A DNA stretch of 64,000 bases. Origin: JARRRD01 sp037381085. Lineage in GTDB: Bacteria; Nitrospirota; Thermodesulfovibrionia; Thermodesulfovibrionales; UBA6898. Shown piece after piece: positions 25,934-35,434 of this stretch. Below the pieces are notes generated by a model, which was given only the letters and a program-made list of their open reading frames with translations, did no database searches and was not told where the DNA came from. The stretch's first letter is position 1. Every line of letters starts with the position of its first letter. The stretch spans positions 20,999 through 84,998 of the forward strand of contig JARRRD010000003.1 in NCBI GenBank assembly GCA_037381085.1, read 5' to 3'. Both the position numbers and the translations under genes were made by a program.

Positions 25934-27343
25934 TCATTGACTGCCGCTTCCGATGTATCTTCCGGCAGTGATTTCCAGGGCAACATAAAGATCGGCCAGA
26001 TTCTGCCTGAGTTTCAGGGTGTCAAGCCGCCTCGAGGTCAGCCTGTCCACTTCATTGTAGTAGGTCAGGGCGTCAATATTACCTTCAAGAAAGCCGTTGT
26101 ACGAGATATGGACAAGCTTCTTAAGGGTCGCCACCGACTTCTCGGCCGCATCTATCTGCCTTTCCGTCGCCTTTACGTCCGCCAGTATGCCGGCGGCATC
26201 CGCCCTGGCCTGAAAGACCCTGTTCATGTATTCATCGTAGAGCTGTTTCCTGCTTGCCTTCTCCAGGGCTATATGGCCCTGGTTGCGATCGAAGAAGGGA
26301 AGACTTATCGATATCGAAAACCCGGTGGTTATCACGTCGCTTGTGTCGCCGGCGTGCGAAAGCCCTATGCCTATGTCCGGGAATTGCTCGCGAACGGCGG
26401 CCCTCAAACGGGCCTCCTGGCTCTGATAACCCTGCCTCAGGGCGAGCAGGTCAAGCCGCCTTTGTTCAAGCCCCCCGACGATGCTTTCGAAGGACGGCAA
26501 GGTTTTGAACTGCGGGAAGGTTATTAACTTTTTGAGTGGAAGTCTGCTTGACGGCGGAAAACCCAGAACACGGTTAAGCCCGAGCATTTCCTGTTCCAGT
26601 TTCTGCTGGATATCAAGGACCGTGGCGTGGGTCCTTCTGAGGGTGGCATCCACTGCGTCGAGGTCGATGATTGTCATATCGCCTGCTTTAACGGCTTTCC
26701 TTATGGCCTCAAGGTTTTTTTGCAGGTCCTTTTCCTCATGCCCTGCAACCTGCAGTTGCTTTTCAAGAAGGACAATCCTGTAGACGCTCAGCTTGGCAGA
26801 CTCCGACACCTGCCATTCCTTCCATGCAATGTCGAGGTCCACGGAGGACTCACCGGCTCGCGCCGCCGCTACCCGGGCGCCCCTGCTCAGGAGGGACCTG
26901 ATGCTCCAGTCCAGTCCCAGTCCATAGGCATTCGTAGTTCCTACGGTGTTGCCGCCCGTGGGGAAATCAAGGCTGTAGCTGAAAGAGGGATTTGGGAGGA
27001 TGCCTGCCTGTAAGAGCTGGGCTTCTGCTATCCCCCGGCGGTCCCGCTCGGCCCGGAGCGCGGGGTTCGCTATGACGGCTATGATTGCCGCATCCTCGGC
27101 GGAAATGCCTTTCCTGAAATCGATATGGCGCGGTCTCAGGACGGGGTGTTTTATCTCATCGGCCTTTATGCGTATAGATGCCATGTCGGGGGCTGAGAGA
27201 CTCTGCGAGACCGCATGCTCGTCCAGAGGCCTGGGGTGATAAGTTGCACAGGCGGTAAGTCCCGACAGGAGCAGGATGTTAATAAACAGGGCGGCATGTT
27301 TTCCGAAAGATTTCAGAGTCAAGGTATGCCTCGAACCATGCAA
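25934..27343 (-). CDS. TolC-family outer-membrane efflux lipoprotein
   Basis: 469 residues. The N-terminus has a signal sequence with lipobox (LSGLTAC), so lipidation at Cys is likely. The rest shows the two OEP repeats with long helices (ADAAIIAVIANPALRAERDR, EAQLLQAGILPNP, GNIDALTYYNEVDRLTSRRL). It forms a trimeric channel-tunnel in the outer membrane. It is first in the pump operon; the glycosyltransferase gene upstream ends 46 bases before it. Confidence 0.92.
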   Translation of the reverse strand: MHGSRHTLTLKSFGKHAALFINILLLSGLTACATYHPRPLDEHAVSQSLSAPDMASIRIKADEIKHPVLRPRHIDFRKGISAEDAAIIAVIANPALRAERDRRGIAEAQLLQAGILPNPSFSYSLDFPTGGNTVGTTNAYGLGLDWSIRSLLSRGARVAAARAGESSVDLDIAWKEWQVSESAKLSVYRIVLLEKQLQVAGHEEKDLQKNLEAIRKAVKAGDMTIIDLDAVDATLRRTHATVLDIQQKLEQEMLGLNRVLGFPPSSRLPLKKLITFPQFKTLPSFESIVGGLEQRRLDLLALRQGYQSQEARLRAAVREQFPDIGIGLSHAGDTSDVITTGFSISISLPFFDRNQGHIALEKASRKQLYDEYMNRVFQARADAAGILADVKATERQIDAAEKSVATLKKLVHISYNGFLEGNIDALTYYNEVDRLTSRRLDTLKLRQNLADLYVALEITAGRYIGSGSQ

Positions 27344-27388
27344 AAAATGTCCTGCAGCGCATGTCTCATGCCTTCCACGAGCTCTGTC

Positions 27389-28483
27389 CTAAAACGCCTG
27401 ATGACAGTCACAGACCTCCTTCAGCAGGCGTACAAAGGAATCGCCAAAGACGTCGTCGGAGAATCTGAGAACGACACTATCTATAGCATTCAACGCCAGT
27501 TTTTCCCGCAGAAAGGGGACCTCTGTCAGTTCCCATATCGCCCGTGCCAGGGCAGAAGAGTCCCCCGGCGGCACTATAAGTCCATTCTCGCCGTGCTCGA
27601 TTATCTCGGGGATGCCGCCGATGCGTGTAGCTATAACGGGCTTGCCCATGGACATGGCCTCTATAAGCACCATGCCGAATGCCTCTCTGCATGTGGACGG
27701 AAGGACAAACATGTCCATTGCCGCGTACATCCTGGCCACGTCTCTCCTGTGACCGGCAAATATCACCCTGCCCTCCAGCACCCGGGCCTCTTTTTTGAGC
27801 TCTTCCATGTCCGGCCCTTTACCGACATAAAGGAGTTTCAGCCGGGAGCGTCGGGTTGCGAGGCCATAAAAGGCCTTGAGAAGCTCGAAAATGCCCTTTC
27901 CCTCTGTCATTGCCCCGACAAAGCCGATTACAACATCGTCAGCTCCAATGCCCAATTCCTTCCTCACCTGGTCTCTCTCGCTATATAAGGACGTGAATGC
28001 ACTAAAGTCGACGGCATTATGTATAACCTGAATTTTTTCCAATGGAATTCCGTAATCCACCATCCCGTCCCTGATGAAACGACTCACTGCAACAACTCCG
28101 TCCACCTGATTGCTGACGAGCCATCTGGTCACTTTTTTCAGGCGGTCGGCCTGATGTCTTACAAGGACGATCCGCTTGCCTGCAAGCCTGGTGGCGACTG
28201 TTGCTGGCCAGTAATCCTTCCCCCGGTTCACTATCAGCACGTTTGCGGCTGTCGCGCGAAATATGTTCTTTAATTTGAAGATGGCTTTGACATCGGCCGA
28301 GTTCATTATGCTGAAGTCGATTACGGGGACTGAGTGTGCCATTGCATCTTTCTCCAGGGGGCTGCCTGCCGGACATGCAAGATACACCGTCTGTCTTTTC
28401 TTCAGAAGGGCGGCTGCAAGGGTCACGCTGTGTGTTTCTATACCTCCCGCCCCCTTTGAAGAATTAACGATGAGTACGTTCAT
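27389..28483 (-). CDS. Glycosyltransferase family 4
   Basis: 364 residues, GT-B fold. N-terminal SSKGAGGIETHSVTLAAALL; C-terminal donor-binding half with VIGFVGAMTEGKGIFELLKA, LYVGKGPDMEELK, and the family 4 signature SREAFGMVLIEAMSMGKPVI (EX7E pattern). It likely adds a sugar from a nucleotide-sugar donor to a lipid-linked glycan or LPS at the inner face of the inner membrane. Its ATG directly follows the stop of the deacetylase gene (TAGATG), so the two are translationally coupled. Confidence 0.9.
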   Translation of the reverse strand: MNVLIVNSSKGAGGIETHSVTLAAALLKKRQTVYLACPAGSPLEKDAMAHSVPVIDFSIMNSADVKAIFKLKNIFRATAANVLIVNRGKDYWPATVATRLAGKRIVLVRHQADRLKKVTRWLVSNQVDGVVAVSRFIRDGMVDYGIPLEKIQVIHNAVDFSAFTSLYSERDQVRKELGIGADDVVIGFVGAMTEGKGIFELLKAFYGLATRRSRLKLLYVGKGPDMEELKKEARVLEGRVIFAGHRRDVARMYAAMDMFVLPSTCREAFGMVLIEAMSMGKPVIATRIGGIPEIIEHGENGLIVPPGDSSALARAIWELTEVPFLREKLALNAIDSVVLRFSDDVFGDSFVRLLKEVCDCHQAF

Positions 28484-29203
28484 CTATCTGTGCTCCTCGT
28501 AATTCGTGTGAAGCTTCCAGATAAGGGCCAGAGGATGTGTGTTTAACCTGATCGGAATTCTCCTCAGAGTGAAAGGGTCGTCATTCGGATACACAAACCC
28601 CCTTTTTTCAGTAAAAGCAGCCATGTAACCGGCATCTTTGACCTGAGCGATGACCCGCTGATCAAAGTCTCCGTATGGATAGCAGAAGAACTTGACGGGA
28701 CAGCCCAGCCTCGCCTCAAGTTCTCCCTTGGACCCGGAAACCTCACTCTCGATTTTCTGACCCGAAAGGGTGCTCAAATGAGGATGAGATCTGGTGTGGC
28801 AGCCGAATGACATGCCGTGCTTCTTTAATTCCTCTATCTCGGGACCGGTGAGAAGTCTCTTCTTTATCTTCAGTCTTTCGGCGTCCCAGGCATTTTCCTT
28901 CAGTCCCGGATCGGAAAGAACAAAGATTGCAGCCGGGAAGCGGCATCGCTTTAAAATAGGATAGGCGCTGCGATAGAAGTCGGCGTATCCGTCGTCAAAG
29001 GTAAGGGCAACAAGTCTCTTCTGGCTGCCTCGTCCCTTTGAAAAATTGAGCACGTCGTCCAGTGTCCCGACGTTGAAGCCGGCTATTGCAAGCCAGAGCA
29101 TATGGAAGGCGAACATGCGGGGCCTGACATAAAGACCCCTGAGTTTCGCGCCCTTCGGCGGGGCCCCGATATTGTGGTAAGTGAGTACCGCTGCCCTGTT
29201 CAT
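28484..29203 (-). CDS. Polysaccharide deacetylase (NodB domain)
   Basis: 239 residues. NodB motifs are clear: motif 1 ALTFDDGYADFYRSAYPIL (the DD pair, metal and base), motif 2 GCHTRSHPHLSTL (HxxxH metal ligands), motif 3 FFCYPYGDFDQRVI. It has no signal peptide, so action on lipid-linked or cytoplasmic-face glycan is possible. AAAGGAGG precedes the ATG. A sigma-54-like promoter (29250-29265) is the best match upstream. It forms a two-gene unit with the following glycosyltransferase. Confidence 0.9.
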   Translation of the reverse strand: MNRAAVLTYHNIGAPPKGAKLRGLYVRPRMFAFHMLWLAIAGFNVGTLDDVLNFSKGRGSQKRLVALTFDDGYADFYRSAYPILKRCRFPAAIFVLSDPGLKENAWDAERLKIKKRLLTGPEIEELKKHGMSFGCHTRSHPHLSTLSGQKIESEVSGSKGELEARLGCPVKFFCYPYGDFDQRVIAQVKDAGYMAAFTEKRGFVYPNDDPFTLRRIPIRLNTHPLALIWKLHTNYEEHR

Positions 29204-29249
29204 GTGTGATATTTTTGCCTCCTTTGCGCCCTATAACTTCTTAACAATA

Positions 29250-29265
29250 TACAATTATTGTGCCT
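29250..29265 (-). promoter_or_regulatory. Sigma-54-like -24/-12 promoter upstream of deacetylase
   Basis: On the minus strand the site reads AGGCACAATAATTGTA. Against TGGCACG-N4-TTGCA it keeps GGCAC, the exact GG-to-GT spacing and TTG; the -12 dinucleotide is GT instead of GC. The predicted start would give a leader of about 37 bases to the deacetylase ATG. The gene next door on the upstream side encodes a sigma-54 activator. Confidence 0.45.
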
Positions 29266-29427
29266 GTTGCAAATGGAGCCAGCGTGTAAACCATGTTCTT
29301 TGTCAAGCCGGGATTCCGGGGCTTGACCGGTGGCGGTCTTTTCAATGGGTCCGGAGTCGTCTGTCTGTGGCGAACTTGATTGGGATTGGCCCGCACGATG
29401 ACAATACGGGAACTGACGGAGATCCTC

Positions 29428-29465
29428 GGGGCATGCAAGAAACGTATACGTTTCTTGCATGCCCC
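29428..29465. repeat. Perfect 38-bp palindrome
   Basis: The left arm GGGGCATGCAAGAAACG is mirrored exactly around TATA, giving 19 paired positions with no mismatch. It lies seven bases past the stop of the NtrC-family regulator gene and about 165 bases upstream of the sigma-54-like site. No T-tract follows on either strand, so it is not a standard intrinsic terminator, though it would form a strong RNA hairpin. It may be an enhancer site for the regulator. Confidence 0.9.
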
Positions 29466-29471
29466 GTGCAT

Positions 29472-30827
29472 TCAGAGACCGTATTTTCTTATCTTGTAAT
29501 GAAGCACCCTTACTGATACGCCAAGGATTCTTGCCGCTTCGGTCCTGTTGTTGTCCGCAGACAGAAGAGCGTGCCCGATATAACTTTTTTCAAGGTCCTT
29601 CAGGGCCTCCTGGAATGGAACGGAGTAGTCTAATCCCCCGGCCTTCGGACCGTCCTTGAAAATGTCTGAAGAGGCGGACAAATCGTCAGCGTCGAGGAGG
29701 TCTCTCGATGTTAGAGCCACTGCGTGGTGGATGAGCCACTTGAGCTGTCTGATATTGCCCGGCCAGCAATAATCTGCGAACTGCCTCATGACCTTTGGAG
29801 ACACGCCGGAAACATTCTTGTTGTAGGCCCTGTTGGCCTCGTCGATAAAGGTGGAGACAAGAAGCCGGATATCTTCCTTTCTCTCCCTGAGAGGCGGCAG
29901 TCCGAAAGTGATACCGTTGATCCTGTAGAAAAGATCGGATCGAAACCCGGCATGTGAGCCGAGGTCCTTGCTTGTGGCCGAAATAAGCCTGAAACTGATC
30001 CGGCGTTCTCTTGAATCCCCGATCTTGTAATAAACCCCCTCCTCAACCACCCTGAGAAGTTTGGCCTGGACGGATTCAGGAAGTTCCCCTATCTCATCGA
30101 GAAAGAGAGTCCCGTTTTCGGCCCGCTCCACAAGACCCTCTTTCTGAAGCACGGCGCCGGAAAAAGCGCCTTTTACATGGCCGAAGAGTTCGTTCTCGAA
30201 AATATCCTTGGGCAGGGCGGAACAGTTTATGGCCACCATATCTCCCGCAGCCCCCGACAATTCGTGTATCCACCCCGCCAGCTTTTCTTTTCCTGTCCCT
30301 GTCTCTCCCGTTATAAGCACCGGAATGTTAAGCGGCGCAATCATCGGGACTTTGTCCACGATGGGCTTCATCGCATTAATGCCGGACGTGACAAAAGGCG
30401 GGTTGATCCGCCTGATTTTCATGTCGAGGGTGTCGATTTTCTTATGCAGGATCCTGTTCTCGATATATATGTTGATCTCTCTCCTCAGTTTTTCAATGTC
30501 CAGCGGCTTTGTGAAATAGTCGACGGCGCCCTCCTTGAGGGAGGCTACGGCGTTATCGATGGTTGCGTGGGCGGTCATTACAAACACTATCGGCATCGGC
30601 TCCATTGTCCTGAGTTCGCGCAGAAAACCGATTCCGTTGCCGTCCGGCAGTTTTATATCGAGCAGGATAACGTCGGGATGTTTCTTGTCCAGGGTTTCCC
30701 TTGCCCTGCTCAGTGAAGGTGCATGGGAAATGTTATAAGCGTCTTCGAGGGCCATCTGCAGGGACTCGCTGAAGTGGGGCTCATCATCGATAATAATCAG
30801 GACCGGCTTCGAGTCTTTCTTACCCAT
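29472..30827 (-). CDS. NtrC-family sigma-54-dependent response regulator
   Basis: 451 residues. Receiver with Asp57 (VILLDIKLPDG), AAA+ domain with Walker A GETGTGKE (about 174-181), the sigma-54 contact loop GAFSGA (220-225, Ser for the usual Thr), Walker B GTLFLDEIGELPE and arginine-rich RSDLFYRINGITFGLPPLRER, then a Fis-type HTH (NRTEAARILGVSVRVLHYKI). It activates sigma-54 promoters when phosphorylated. The start overlaps the kinase gene by eight bases, so the two form a pair. Likely targets are the adjacent polysaccharide genes, judging from position and the sites at 29250 and 29428. Confidence 0.94.
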   Translation of the reverse strand: MGKKDSKPVLIIIDDEPHFSESLQMALEDAYNISHAPSLSRARETLDKKHPDVILLDIKLPDGNGIGFLRELRTMEPMPIVFVMTAHATIDNAVASLKEGAVDYFTKPLDIEKLRREINIYIENRILHKKIDTLDMKIRRINPPFVTSGINAMKPIVDKVPMIAPLNIPVLITGETGTGKEKLAGWIHELSGAAGDMVAINCSALPKDIFENELFGHVKGAFSGAVLQKEGLVERAENGTLFLDEIGELPESVQAKLLRVVEEGVYYKIGDSRERRISFRLISATSKDLGSHAGFRSDLFYRINGITFGLPPLRERKEDIRLLVSTFIDEANRAYNKNVSGVSPKVMRQFADYCWPGNIRQLKWLIHHAVALTSRDLLDADDLSASSDIFKDGPKAGGLDYSVPFQEALKDLEKSYIGHALLSADNNRTEAARILGVSVRVLHYKIRKYGL

Positions 30828-32037
30828 TCGAGCGGATCCTGTTACGGGGCAATGAAAACCTGACCCCCGCTCCCTTATTCAACCGGTATAATGATATCGC
30901 GCCTCCATGTGCCAGGGCGATCTTCCGCACAAGATATAATCCCAGACCGGTTCCCTGCGACCGGTATGTGGTAAAAGGGGATATAAGTTCACTGATATCA
31001 CATTCTTCAGGATATCCGGAGCCGTTGTCTTCGTATAACAGATCAGTGAAAGGTCCCTTCTGATCCGGTCCGTCTGTCTTTATGGAGACCTTGTCGGCAC
31101 CGGCCTGGAGGCTGTTTCTGAACAGATTTTCGATAAGAAGCGCCATATAGAGTTCGTCCGTGTAAATGTCGAAATCGGGACAGCTTTCCAGCCCGATCCC
31201 GATCCTGTCTGACATCTCTCCCGCGAACTGTCTTAACCTTATCCACTGGCAGTTGTCCAGTGTAATTTCCCTTCCGTATATCAGGAGGTTATCGATGAGC
31301 TGCTGGGTGCGGTTCAATTCTTTTCTGATCAGCACGTCGAACCGACTGAGGAAAAGCTCATCGGAAATACGGGCGGGCAATGCCTGGGTGAGGTTGGATA
31401 TGGTGGCAAGAGGGGTTTTAAGTTCATGGGCGAGGGTTGCGGCCATCCTGCCGAGAAGGGCAAGTGCCTTCTGCTCTTCGAGAGCCTTTTTAAGTTCTTC
31501 ATGCCTGTTTTCGATCTGATGTTGCAAAACGAGGGCCTGCCGCCTCTTTTCAGCATAAATAACGAGGACAGTGAACACTAGAACGGTCGCACAGAGACCG
31601 CCTACAACATCGTCGGCGTCGGGCCCGTCGGCCTCGCCTTTGACGTAGGCGTTCTTTACATATATGTCTATGCTCCTGTTCCCGCGTGTGAAGGACAACA
31701 AGTATCTGAAGTCTTTCTTGTTGAGGTTTCTCCCCAGAGCAGGATTGACTGCGATCAATTTGGTTTTCATGACGGATGAGATGAACTTTTCAAGAAATTC
31801 TACTGTCTGCCCGGCCGACATGTCCGGGAAGGACTTCTGGAAATATGAAATAGTATTCTCAACCTCTGTCTTCAGATTGTGAGCCACCTCGTCCTCCTCG
31901 ACGATGTTCCCCAGCCGGCTTGTTGTAAGTGTGAGCAATATCCCCACAAGCAGCGAAATCAACAGGTAACCGACGAATTGTGAAGTCCTCTTTAACAAGA
32001 GTATGCCCCAAGCCTGCAGGGAATGACGGCCAAGCAC
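30820..32037 (-). CDS. Membrane sensor histidine kinase, partner of the NtrC-type regulator
   Basis: 405 residues from a GTG at 32037; no clear ribosome site is seen, so a slightly later start is possible. Two membrane helices (about 21-39 and 144-162) bracket a periplasmic sensor of about 100 residues. A coiled coil leads to the H-box AATLAHELKTPLATISN (His204), N-box IENLFRNSLQAGA and G-boxes EDNGSGY and GTGLGLYLVRKIA. The sensed signal is unknown. A strong promoter lies at 32072-32101. Confidence 0.92.
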   Translation of the reverse strand: MLGRHSLQAWGILLLKRTSQFVGYLLISLLVGILLTLTTSRLGNIVEEDEVAHNLKTEVENTISYFQKSFPDMSAGQTVEFLEKFISSVMKTKLIAVNPALGRNLNKKDFRYLLSFTRGNRSIDIYVKNAYVKGEADGPDADDVVGGLCATVLVFTVLVIYAEKRRQALVLQHQIENRHEELKKALEEQKALALLGRMAATLAHELKTPLATISNLTQALPARISDELFLSRFDVLIRKELNRTQQLIDNLLIYGREITLDNCQWIRLRQFAGEMSDRIGIGLESCPDFDIYTDELYMALLIENLFRNSLQAGADKVSIKTDGPDQKGPFTDLLYEDNGSGYPEECDISELISPFTTYRSQGTGLGLYLVRKIALAHGGAISLYRLNKGAGVRFSLPRNRIRSNG

Positions 32038-32071
32038 TTGAACATGCGTAAGAAAGAAAACACTACACTGA

Positions 32072-32101
32072 ATTATATCCGACCGCCAAAAAGCACGTCA
32101 A
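32072..32101 (-). promoter_or_regulatory. Sigma-70 promoter of the kinase-regulator operon
   Basis: Minus-strand -35 TTGACG (32101-32096), 18-bp spacer, -10 TATAAT (32077-32072). The predicted start is about 28 bases before the GTG of the kinase gene, so the leader is short. Confidence 0.65.
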
Positions 32102-32166
32102 ACTTGTTGACGGGTAAGACTGACTCTTTGCTCCTTGCGGGCAACGAGGCTGCCGTATTGAAAGAG

Positions 32167-32445
32167 TCAGAAAAAGAGCCGGTAGATACCCGCCCAGAAA
32201 AGGCATCCGGAAAAGGTAATGATCTTCTCGGTGAGTGTAAGCCTGCCGGTTTTTGCTATTGACGGCAGACTTAGGGGGGAAGTGAGGAAGCATGCGGTTA
32301 CGTATATCCATTTAGGGGGCGACTCCTTTGGGAAGGCCGAAGGGAAAAGGGAACAGAAAGGGCATTCTATCTCTCCTTCAAGCCGGTGTCCGCATCTTGC
32401 GCAACGGCTTATACCAAGCGCCTCGTCCATTTCATCATGGTCCAT
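32167..32445 (-). CDS. Small zinc-ribbon membrane protein, unknown function
   Basis: About 92 residues from the ATG at 32445 (MDHDEMDEALGISRC). The N-terminal half has two CxxC knuckles (CARCGHRLEGEIECPFC), a likely zinc ribbon. The C-terminal half has two hydrophobic segments (IYVTACFLTSPLSLPSIA and IITFSGCLFWAGIYRLFF). I do not recognise a named family. It lies between the M16 peptidase gene and the kinase operon, on the same strand. Confidence 0.65.
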   Translation of the reverse strand: MDHDEMDEALGISRCARCGHRLEGEIECPFCSLFPSAFPKESPPKWIYVTACFLTSPLSLPSIAKTGRLTLTEKIITFSGCLFWAGIYRLFF

Positions 32446-32554
32446 CGCTATATTATAACCCCTGCCTCGGCAGAAGGCATGGCGCAATGCCGGGAAGAAA
32501 CCCTTTTTCTTTCCGCTTCTGCCTGCTTACTACTCACTATTCATTTGCTCTCTA

Positions 32555-35224
32555 TTATTCCGGTGCCGGTCCCAGCGTAACCTGCACAAAATCGTGCGGC
32601 CTGATGCGGCGGGAGAAGGCAGACTTTACCTGTTGGGCCGTCATCTTGCGGTAGCGTTTCGCTGCAAGAATGGGTTCGTTCAGGGGCAGACCTTCGAGCG
32701 AATAACTGAGAAGGCCGCCTGCAATTCCATCGATGTTTGCCTCCGAAAGCGGTATCCTGCGGATCAGCAGCGCCTTTGTCCGCCTCAGCTCATCTTTGGT
32801 GATCCGCTCCTTCTGCATCTGCAGAAGGTCCCGCTCAACCATGGCGCGCGCCTTTGAGACATTAGGCGGGTCGCAGGCGTAAAAGACCGCAAAGAGCGAA
32901 CGGGTTTTCCCCGACTCTAATATTGCTCCGACAGAATATACGAGGCCTGTCTTTTCACGCAGGTCGCGATACAGTCGCGAGGAGTAAAATCCGCTGGATA
33001 GCACATGGGTTCCGACCTGGAGGGCATAGTAGTCGGGGCTGAAGCGGGTGATCCCCACAGTCTCGGCAAGGGTTACATCCACCTGGGAACGGCTTGCGTC
33101 AGGGACGGCAACCGAGGAGGACTTGTTCGGCGGGACCGGGGGGAGGTCCGTTTTCGGTCTCGGGCCTCTGGCCTTCCAGGCGCCGAAATATTTTTCGATC
33201 ACCTTCCCGGCTTCTGAAGGAGTTACATTGCCGATTACAACGATAGTGGTCATGTCCGGCCTGAATATACTGTGATAGTAAGACCTCACATCCTTCAGGC
33301 TGATCGATGAGACAGTCTTCGGCGTGGCCTCACGCAGTGTCGGATCATTCGCCGGGTAGAGCGCCGAATCGAGCGCCCGCCCGGAGAGGTGGCCGGGGCT
33401 CTTCAATTCACCCGGAAGGGCCGCGACTGTCTGTTCCTTTATTATCCTGAATGCCTTTTCGGGAAGGGCGGGTTCCAGAAGGTTTTCGGCAAGCAGTTTG
33501 GCGCCCCTGTCGAAGTGGTCCTTCAGAACCTGCAGTTGAAACCCCGTGCCGGCCGACTCGTTTGCGGCGATGTCGTCCAGGGCCTTCTGAAATGCAAGCC
33601 GGTCCAGGGATGTTGTGCCGTATGAGAAGAGGCTGCCCAGAATTCCGGATATTCCCTCCTTCCCCTTGGGGGCCTGCATTTCGTGGTTTGTTTTAACGCG
33701 ACCGTAAACGCTGACGGTCGGGCTGATCGTCTCCCTCTGTACGATAAGCTTCAGGCCGTTCGGAAGGACGCTCACCGACGGTTTTACCGTGGAGCCCGGT
33801 ATGGCAGGAAGTTGGGTGACTTTTTTTGCCCAGTCCGGCAGAGAGATTGGTCTTGTAGCTTGCGGTGCAAAAGATTCCTTCCCCCCGAATTCCCTGGAAG
33901 ACACGGCCTTGCCTGAAGCCTGCGGCGTGAGCACGGCGACTACAGCGGTCTCGTTCAAGAGATATTTTCTTGCTGCCCGGTCAACGTCGGCAGGAGAGAC
34001 TTTCCTGATGGCGGCAACATCGTCTTCCGGCGAATTGCGGCCTTCAACAGCCAGTGCCTGCGACCACAATGCCGCCAGGCCCGGCACCGAGTTTTTCCCG
34101 AATTCGGCATCGGCAATCTCGTGACGCTTCGCGGCCTCGACAAGTTCGGCGGGAATACCCTTGTTCAGGTAGTCCTCTATTCTCTTCTTTATCGTTGTAA
34201 TAAGCGCGGTCCCGTTTCCACCCTGTGGAAAAGCTGCGGTCACGTAACCCATACCCGCTTTTGGCAGTATCTCCATATCGAAATCCACGGACAGTGCCTT
34301 GCCTTCGGGGACAAGGGCGTAGAGCGAGCCCCTCTGGCTGTCGAGGACATCGGCCAACACCTGCCCGGCCGCGTAATCCGGATTGTCGAAGCCGGGCATG
34401 CGGTATGCCACAACGGACAAGCCATAGGGAAGGTCGGTCTTCAGCTTCATTGATGCCGCCTTGAGAGGACGCAGCTCGACCCCGGGACGTTCGGGCAGAG
34501 AGCGGGAAGGAATATCGGCGAAAAGGTCTTTCACTTGCTCGAGGGTCCGGGCAGGGTCTACATTTCCTGCTATTATGAGAATGGCGTTGTTTGGGCCGTA
34601 CCAGTGATCGTAAAACTTTTTTAGCATAGCTCCCGTCGTTTTGTTGAAGGAGGGACGTGTGCCAAGGGCGTCGTGTGCGTAGGGCGTCCCCTCGAACATT
34701 GCGGCAAGCAGCCTTGTGTAAAAGACATACTCCGGGTTGGAAAGGTCCTGGGCCACTTCCTGTTCGATGGCCCCCCGTTCCTTTTCCCATTGCTCCTGGG
34801 AATCAAGAACGCCGCGCATCCTTATGGATTCGATGTGCAACGCGATATCGAGGTCATCGGAGGGCACGGTCAGGAAGTACTGGGTTACTGTCTGCTGAGT
34901 GTCTGCATTGAAATCTCCTCCCAGCGTTGCGACAATGTAGGAAAGCTGATCGGCAGAAAGCCCCGGATTGCCTCGAAACATCATATGCTCCTGAGCGTGT
35001 GCCATTCCCGGGAAACCCCTGGGTGTCTCGTTTGAGCCAACGAGATAATTCACTTCGGTCGTTACTACGGGCGCCAGCGCGTTATGGACGATCACGACTC
35101 TGAGACCGTTTTTCAGTGTTGCACGAAGGACATGAGTGTCCTTTGCACTTGCTGGGGGAGACGCGGCCAACACGAACAAAGAGACCAGCAGGATGAATAT
35201 CCGGACGGGCTTAAAAGACATCAC
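32555..35224 (-). CDS. Two-domain M16 metallopeptidase (insulinase family), exported
   Basis: 889 residues with a signal peptide (about 1-27, LVSLFVLAASPPASA). The first M16 unit has the inverted zinc motif HAQEH (His76, Glu79, His80) and a distal Glu in EKERGAIEQEVAQDL. The second unit (about 480-880) lacks HxxEH and is the usual inactive partner. Similar periplasmic proteins (PqqL-like) degrade peptides. A canonical promoter lies at 35259-35287. Confidence 0.92.
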   Translation of the reverse strand: MMSFKPVRIFILLVSLFVLAASPPASAKDTHVLRATLKNGLRVVIVHNALAPVVTTEVNYLVGSNETPRGFPGMAHAQEHMMFRGNPGLSADQLSYIVATLGGDFNADTQQTVTQYFLTVPSDDLDIALHIESIRMRGVLDSQEQWEKERGAIEQEVAQDLSNPEYVFYTRLLAAMFEGTPYAHDALGTRPSFNKTTGAMLKKFYDHWYGPNNAILIIAGNVDPARTLEQVKDLFADIPSRSLPERPGVELRPLKAASMKLKTDLPYGLSVVAYRMPGFDNPDYAAGQVLADVLDSQRGSLYALVPEGKALSVDFDMEILPKAGMGYVTAAFPQGGNGTALITTIKKRIEDYLNKGIPAELVEAAKRHEIADAEFGKNSVPGLAALWSQALAVEGRNSPEDDVAAIRKVSPADVDRAARKYLLNETAVVAVLTPQASGKAVSSREFGGKESFAPQATRPISLPDWAKKVTQLPAIPGSTVKPSVSVLPNGLKLIVQRETISPTVSVYGRVKTNHEMQAPKGKEGISGILGSLFSYGTTSLDRLAFQKALDDIAANESAGTGFQLQVLKDHFDRGAKLLAENLLEPALPEKAFRIIKEQTVAALPGELKSPGHLSGRALDSALYPANDPTLREATPKTVSSISLKDVRSYYHSIFRPDMTTIVVIGNVTPSEAGKVIEKYFGAWKARGPRPKTDLPPVPPNKSSSVAVPDASRSQVDVTLAETVGITRFSPDYYALQVGTHVLSSGFYSSRLYRDLREKTGLVYSVGAILESGKTRSLFAVFYACDPPNVSKARAMVERDLLQMQKERITKDELRRTKALLIRRIPLSEANIDGIAGGLLSYSLEGLPLNEPILAAKRYRKMTAQQVKSAFSRRIRPHDFVQVTLGPAPE

Positions 35225-35258
35225 CGAAATACCTCCTCATCTGAAGTTTTACCCTATC

Positions 35259-35287
35259 AGTATAAGACGACGGAGAGGCGGAGTCAA
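35259..35287 (-). promoter_or_regulatory. Sigma-70 promoter of the M16 peptidase gene
   Basis: Minus-strand -35 TTGACT (35287-35282), 17-bp spacer, -10 TATACT (35264-35259), about 35 bases before the ATG at 35224, with GAGGAGG upstream of that start. Confidence 0.65.
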
Positions 35288-35434
35288 AAAACGGACCACG
35301 GCTGTCTTATTGCAGGTTTACCGTCGGACCATCGGTAGATATGGCGGCCGGGCAGGAAAAGTTGGATAATATTAAGAAGAGAAGGAAGGATGTCATACAG
35401 ATGAATCGAGGTTCGGATTGTTCGGGAGGTGATG

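Noticed and set aside
29267..29281. Second sigma-54-like site (TGGCTCC...TTGCA) upstream of the deacetylase
   Set aside because: The GG-to-GC spacing is two bases too short for a -24/-12 promoter.
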